Below, piece after piece: positions 5,468 to 7,639 of a stretch of 7,639 nucleotides of DNA. Position 1 is the stretch's first letter, and every line of letters begins with the position of its first letter. Under the pieces are notes generated by a model that was not told where the DNA came from, searched no databases, and saw nothing but the letters and a program-made list of their open reading frames with translations. The stretch comes from Planctomycetota bacterium (GTDB lineage Bacteria; Planctomycetota; Phycisphaerae; WQYP01), in the NCBI GenBank assembly GCA_021795535.1, contig JAJYPG010000049.1:1-7639 (forward strand), given 5' to 3'. Both the position numbers and the translations under genes were made by a program.

Positions 5468-6391
5468 TTAGATTTTAACGCCGGGCCGAATGGTCGCTCC
5501 CGTGGAGGAGAGGCTGGAAGGCATTCCGGCAGGCGGTGGAACGGGAGAGGAATATCCGGCGGGTGAACCTGGCGAGCCGGGGCCGCCACTGGTGCCAAGC
5601 ATCATGCTTTGCAGTGGATGTCCTATTGCCAGGCGAGTGCCGGCACGAAAACGCTCCGCGGTAACCAGCATGACGATTAATCCCACGACCGGCCAGAGAA
5701 CATAACGCGCCACAATAAGAGCACGCTGGGCAAAGGTGATCCCGTGGCCCGGAGGCGGCAGGAAAGAGATTGTGAGCGTGGCAAGCAGTTCCCGCCAGCC
5801 GTAAAGAATGCCGGGAATTGGAAACTGGGGCAGCACATATTGCCAGGGGAGTACCAGAAAAACAAGAATGACCGACCAGATCAGGCTGCGGCTCAGGTGG
5901 GCGACGCCTGGTGCCTGGGCAACCAGAACCACCAGCAGGCAGATAAAAATAATGATAGCCTGTGACGCGGCGGATAATAGTCCAAGCAGTTGGGTTACCG
6001 GAATAAGCACGTAATAGGTGATTGCCCACTGGCTGCGAAAATTCAATTTTCGTCCAACCGGGGCGTGGCGCATCCATTCGCCGCCGACAAAATTTTCGAC
6101 TGGACCGGTGTTCTCGGACGTGGCATAAGGTGCGGCGTTGGTTTCCGGAAGCTGGATGGAAACGCCGGATTGTACCTGGTCGGAACGTGAAGCTGTGACC
6201 GGCGCTTGCCGAGGAGCGGTGGCGACAACCCTGCTGGCGACATAGGGTTGGATGGTGAAACGCATCAGAAAAAAGCCGACGATCTGCAGCAGCACGCACA
6301 AGAAAAGAAGATACCCTAGGGTATTTCGCGCTCCGCGCAAATTTCGCAATGCGGTGCCATAATCGCCGTAAGGATGTAGGGGACTGGCCAT
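5468..6391 (-). CDS. Multi-pass membrane protein of unknown function
   Basis: I do not recognise a family. From the ATG at 6391 the protein has 307 residues. A basic cytoplasmic N-terminus leads to a first hydrophobic helix (about 25-43). A Thr/Ser/Pro-rich soluble segment (about 50-118, probably extracytoplasmic) follows. Four further helices lie near 122-140, 143-161, 170-187 and 226-244. A PWQYVLPQFPIPGILYGWRELL segment (about 182-202) sits between helices and looks like a re-entrant or interfacial loop. The last 45 residues form a Gly/Pro/Ser-rich tail (LGTSGGPGSPGSP at 265-277), probably disordered. A TTG at 6490 would add 33 residues, but that stretch coincides with the promoter candidate and is not hydrophobic in the right place, so the ATG is preferred. 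A second long same-strand frame over this region reads an Arg/Pro/His-rich string and is rejected. It is divergent from the surface-protein gene. Confidence 0.72.
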   Translation of the reverse strand: MASPLHPYGDYGTALRNLRGARNTLGYLLFLCVLLQIVGFFLMRFTIQPYVASRVVATAPRQAPVTASRSDQVQSGVSIQLPETNAAPYATSENTGPVENFVGGEWMRHAPVGRKLNFRSQWAITYYVLIPVTQLLGLLSAASQAIIIFICLLVVLVAQAPGVAHLSRSLIWSVILVFLVLPWQYVLPQFPIPGILYGWRELLATLTISFLPPPGHGITFAQRALIVARYVLWPVVGLIVMLVTAERFRAGTRLAIGHPLQSMMLGTSGGPGSPGSPAGYSSPVPPPAGMPSSLSSTGATIRPGVKI

Positions 6392-6460
6392 AAACACCCG
6401 AATAAAAAAAGCCAAAACCGCATCGCGACTGGAGAACCGCTCGCCAGTTGCGGCGAAAGT

Positions 6461-6490
6461 ATTGTAACAGGACTTGCCGCGCCGCCACAA
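6461..6490 (-). promoter_or_regulatory. Candidate extended -10 promoter for the membrane-protein gene
   Basis: On the minus strand TTGTGG (6490-6485), an 18-base spacer and TACAAT (6466-6461) preceded by TGT give an extended -10 promoter (TGnTACAAT). Transcription would start near 6454, leaving about 60 bases before the ATG at 6391. This also argues against the longer TTG start at 6490. Confidence 0.35.
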
Positions 6491-6531
6491 AGCGCGGCGT
6501 GGCGGGATCGCACTCGCGTTGGGGCAACGCG
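6476..6531. repeat. Cluster of three perfect 7-bp inverted repeats in the divergent region
   Basis: GCCGCGC/GCGCGGC (6476-6482 and 6492-6498) and CCGCCAC/GTGGCGG (6482-6488 and 6499-6505) interleave, so only one can form at a time. CGCGTTG/CAACGCG (6515-6521 and 6525-6531) follows with a three-base centre. The first two overlap the -35 box of the membrane-gene promoter candidate. They may be operators or DNA/RNA structures; high local GC raises the chance background. Confidence 0.4.
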
Positions 6532-6627
6532 TATGTAGATTCCCACTAAATAATTTGCGCCCGCGAAATTTGCGGTTTTTATAATGATGTGGTAAATAGT
6601 GGATGTGTCAGAGTTTTTCTGGTATTA

Positions 6628-6759
6628 GCGCGGTCGCGCAAGGTGGCTGGAAAAGCCAAATAGAGCGCCGGTGATGGGGCCACCAGCGTAACGGTGTTAC
6701 TACATCAGCAGTCCGCCGGGGTGCGATGCCAAACGTATGGCCGAATGCGTGCGAGGCCA
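6628..6759 (+). ncRNA. Possible structured RNA leader (no known family recognised)
   Basis: The plus strand carries successive perfect inverted repeats: GCGC-GGTC-GCGC (6628-6639), GGTGGC/GCCACC (6642-6647 and 6679-6684) with a competing inner GGCT/AGCC, GTAAC-GGT-GTTAC (6688-6700), a long-range CCGG-TGATG (6668-6676) with CATCA (6703-6707) and CCGG (6716-6719), GCCA/TGGC (6728-6741) and TGGCC/GGCCA (6738-6742 and 6755-6759). The c-di-GMP, cobalamin, RNase P and SRP signatures I looked for are absent. It could be a cis-regulatory leader of the surface gene or chance structure in GC-rich DNA. Confidence 0.22.
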
Positions 6760-6767
6760 CTGGGGTG

Positions 6768-6783
6768 TGGAAAATGGTCTGCA
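6768..6783 (+). promoter_or_regulatory. Candidate sigma54 (-24/-12) promoter of the surface-protein gene
   Basis: TGGAAAATGGTCTGCA has the invariant GG-N10-GC core and 9 of 12 specified bases of the TGGCAC-R-N4-TTGCW consensus. Transcription would start near 6794, giving an 87-base AT-rich leader before the GTG at 6881. PEP-CTERM-type surface genes are under RpoN/PrsR-type control in some bacteria, so the fit is meaningful but not proven. Confidence 0.27.
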
Positions 6784-6880
6784 CTGAATATTAGGCGTAG
6801 TGTTCTCGGTTCTATTTTTGCCGGTCATACTGTTGGCTGAAGACGGGAATAAACAATTTCTTTTTGGGTATTTTGTTTTG

Positions 6881-7567
6881 GTGAAGAAAGTAAAATCATT
6901 CGTAAGTTATCGTGGTTCCTTATTTGTGGCGATGGCCGCGACAGCCGCCGTCCTGGGGCTGGGGTCTGCCACACAGGGGGCGACTATTTACACCTACACC
7001 CCAACCAATGCCTCCACTACTTGGTCTTCGGGGACCGGTTGGTCGCCCTCGTCCCTCGTCAGCAGTGCGTCTAACACGCTCACATTTGTCGGGAGCAATA
7101 GCACGGCTCTGGCCAGCGGCCTGACCAACACCAACACGGACGATATTACTGGCGCATTCCAGGCTAATGGTATCAATCTTCAGGGAACCGGGCCGGCCAG
7201 CGGTGCGGCAACCATCAACATCGCCGCGGCTTTGGGGTCGTCCCTTGACTTGGTCAACAATGTGGGCACTAACCCGGTCATCTACCTCAATGCAAACGCG
7301 GGGGGTGCGGGGCTGGCTTATAACGTTTCCGCTCCGATCACCGTATCCTCATCGGCCACCAGCCCGAGTCTCACGCTCGCCGGCACCGGCACTGCGGCCT
7401 TCAACTTCAGCGGCGGCATCGCAGCTGGTAATGCTAGTTTGACCGACACTGCACAAGGAACGGTTACGCTCAACGGTGCCACAAACACGTTCCTAGGTGG
7501 ATTAAATCTTTCGCCTAGTGCCTCATTCCGTCTGATATTACAGGCAATGATGGGTTTAGTCCGATAA
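6881..7567 (+). CDS. Secreted Gly/Ser/Thr/Asn-rich beta-strand surface protein, possibly truncated
   Basis: Secreted protein of 228 residues if translated from the GTG at 6881. The start is chosen because it gives a textbook Sec signal peptide: KKVKSFVSYRGS, a hydrophobic core (about 13-28), then Ala-rich ATQGA with probable cleavage after residue 34. The mature part is low-complexity and beta-prone, rich in Gly, Ala, Ser, Thr and Asn. An early TTWSSGTGWS (about 46-55) and repeats of the LTLAGTG and GTVTLNGATNTF type resemble the autotransporter-associated beta-strand proteins of planctomycetes and verrucomicrobia. Such proteins are usually far longer and end in a PEP-CTERM tag or barrel; neither is present. 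The last ~25 residues (SASFRLILQAMMGLVR) depart in composition, which suggests truncation or frameshift. Upstream GTG (6800) and TTG starts would put an unrelated segment before the signal peptide. No good ribosome site is visible. Confidence 0.7.
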   Translation: MKKVKSFVSYRGSLFVAMAATAAVLGLGSATQGATIYTYTPTNASTTWSSGTGWSPSSLVSSASNTLTFVGSNSTALASGLTNTNTDDITGAFQANGINLQGTGPASGAATINIAAALGSSLDLVNNVGTNPVIYLNANAGGAGLAYNVSAPITVSSSATSPSLTLAGTGTAAFNFSGGIAAGNASLTDTAQGTVTLNGATNTFLGGLNLSPSASFRLILQAMMGLVR

Positions 7568-7614
7568 GAGGAGTGGTGCTGGCAAGGATGCTGGCGATGT
7601 AATTGGTTCTGATC

Positions 7615-7621
7615 AAGGAGG
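7615..7621 (+). promoter_or_regulatory. Strong Shine-Dalgarno of the right-edge gene
   Basis: AAGGAGG, a perfect anti-16S match, six bases before the ATG at 7628. It is the best ribosome binding site in the window and shows that the few codons at the edge are a real gene start. Confidence 0.75.
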
Positions 7622-7627
7622 ATCATC

Positions 7628-7639
7628 ATGAAGAAGTAT
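7628..7639 (+). CDS. 5' end of a gene running off the right edge (partial)
   Basis: An ATG with the strong ribosome site at 7615-7621 begins a frame reading MKKY before the window ends. A Lys-rich beginning would suit a signal peptide or pilin-like leader, but four codons prove nothing. It lies 60 bases after the surface-protein stop on the same strand and may be co-transcribed. In the +1 frame relative to the surface gene, an open stretch (7560-7628) ends in a TGA overlapping this ATG as ATGA, which would be a normal coupling if that frame were once coding. Confidence 0.65.

Larger units (their letters stand above)
6392..6880. other. Divergent non-coding region between membrane-protein and surface-protein genes
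   Basis: No gene is called in these 489 bases. From left to right it holds the leader and promoter candidate of the minus-strand membrane gene, the inverted-repeat cluster, an isolated TATAAT on the plus strand (6580-6585) without a good -35, a string of hairpins at 6628-6759, a sigma54-like site at 6768-6783, and an AT-rich leader before the GTG at 6881. A short minus-strand frame at about 6608-6784 (roughly 58 codons, GTG start) is open but His/Arg/Pro-rich and lacks a ribosome site. Confidence 0.5.

Noticed and set aside
5475..6527. A 350-codon frame on the minus strand overlapping the membrane-protein gene
   Set aside because: It encodes an Arg/His/Pro-rich string with no hydrophobic segments or motifs, while the neighbouring frame gives coherent membrane helices. 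It is an out-of-frame shadow.
6608..6784. A roughly 58-codon minus-strand frame in the divergent region
   Set aside because: It has a GTG start without a ribosome site, a His/Arg/Pro-rich product, and it coincides with the hairpin-rich stretch.
6640..6790. Cobalamin or c-di-GMP riboswitch upstream of the surface gene
   Set aside because: A GCCACTG string is present, but the B12 box and the GEMM conserved cores are missing.
7318..7629. A 103-codon minus-strand frame over the surface-protein gene
   Set aside because: It is antisense to the repeat-rich region, has no recognisable domain, and its start lies on the strong plus-strand ribosome site.

Overview
The window looks like a chromosomal segment of a Gram-negative, exosortase-bearing bacterium. 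A planctomycete or verrucomicrobial (PVC) source is the best guess. It rests on three things: an exosortase/EpsI pair, a secreted Gly/Ser/Thr/Asn-rich beta-strand protein of the kind common in those phyla, and several genes whose first possible start is GTG or TTG. No rRNA, tRNA, CRISPR array or insertion sequence was seen, so the taxonomy is inference.

Layout: every confident gene from the left edge to about 6391 is on the minus strand. In transcription order these are a multi-pass membrane protein of unknown family (6391-5468), a DinB-fold protein (5344-4865) overlapping by ATGA an Ap4A-hydrolase-like NUDIX protein (4868-4353), an M20 amidohydrolase (4193-2931), a NusG paralogue (2532-1918), an exosortase (1678-749), EpsI (756-19), and the first codons of another gene running off the left edge. 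On the plus strand, a secreted surface-type protein (6881-7567) is divergent from the membrane protein, and a new gene with a perfect Shine-Dalgarno starts at 7628.

How it fits together: the left third is the functional heart. A specialised NusG-family elongation factor sits upstream of a protein-sorting and exopolysaccharide module. Exosortase is a membrane cysteine transpeptidase-like enzyme that processes PEP-CTERM-type surface proteins, and EpsI is its usual partner. The 239-bp gap between nusG-like and exosortase, and the 398-bp leader before nusG-like, hold no convincing gene but several perfect inverted repeats and promoter-like elements. This suggests RfaH/UpxY/LoaP-style control of a long surface-polysaccharide/sorting operon. 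The middle genes (M20, NUDIX, DinB) look like ordinary metabolic or housekeeping cargo.

The divergent region 6392-6880 is the other notable non-coding block. It has a candidate extended -10 promoter for the membrane gene, three perfect 7-bp inverted repeats within 56 bp, a chain of hairpins that could be a structured RNA leader, and a sigma54-like GG-N10-GC site before the surface-protein gene. That protein has a clear signal peptide but no visible sorting tag, and its last ~25 residues do not look like the rest, so it may be truncated or frameshifted. Promoter, operator and RNA calls here come from reading by eye and are hypotheses.
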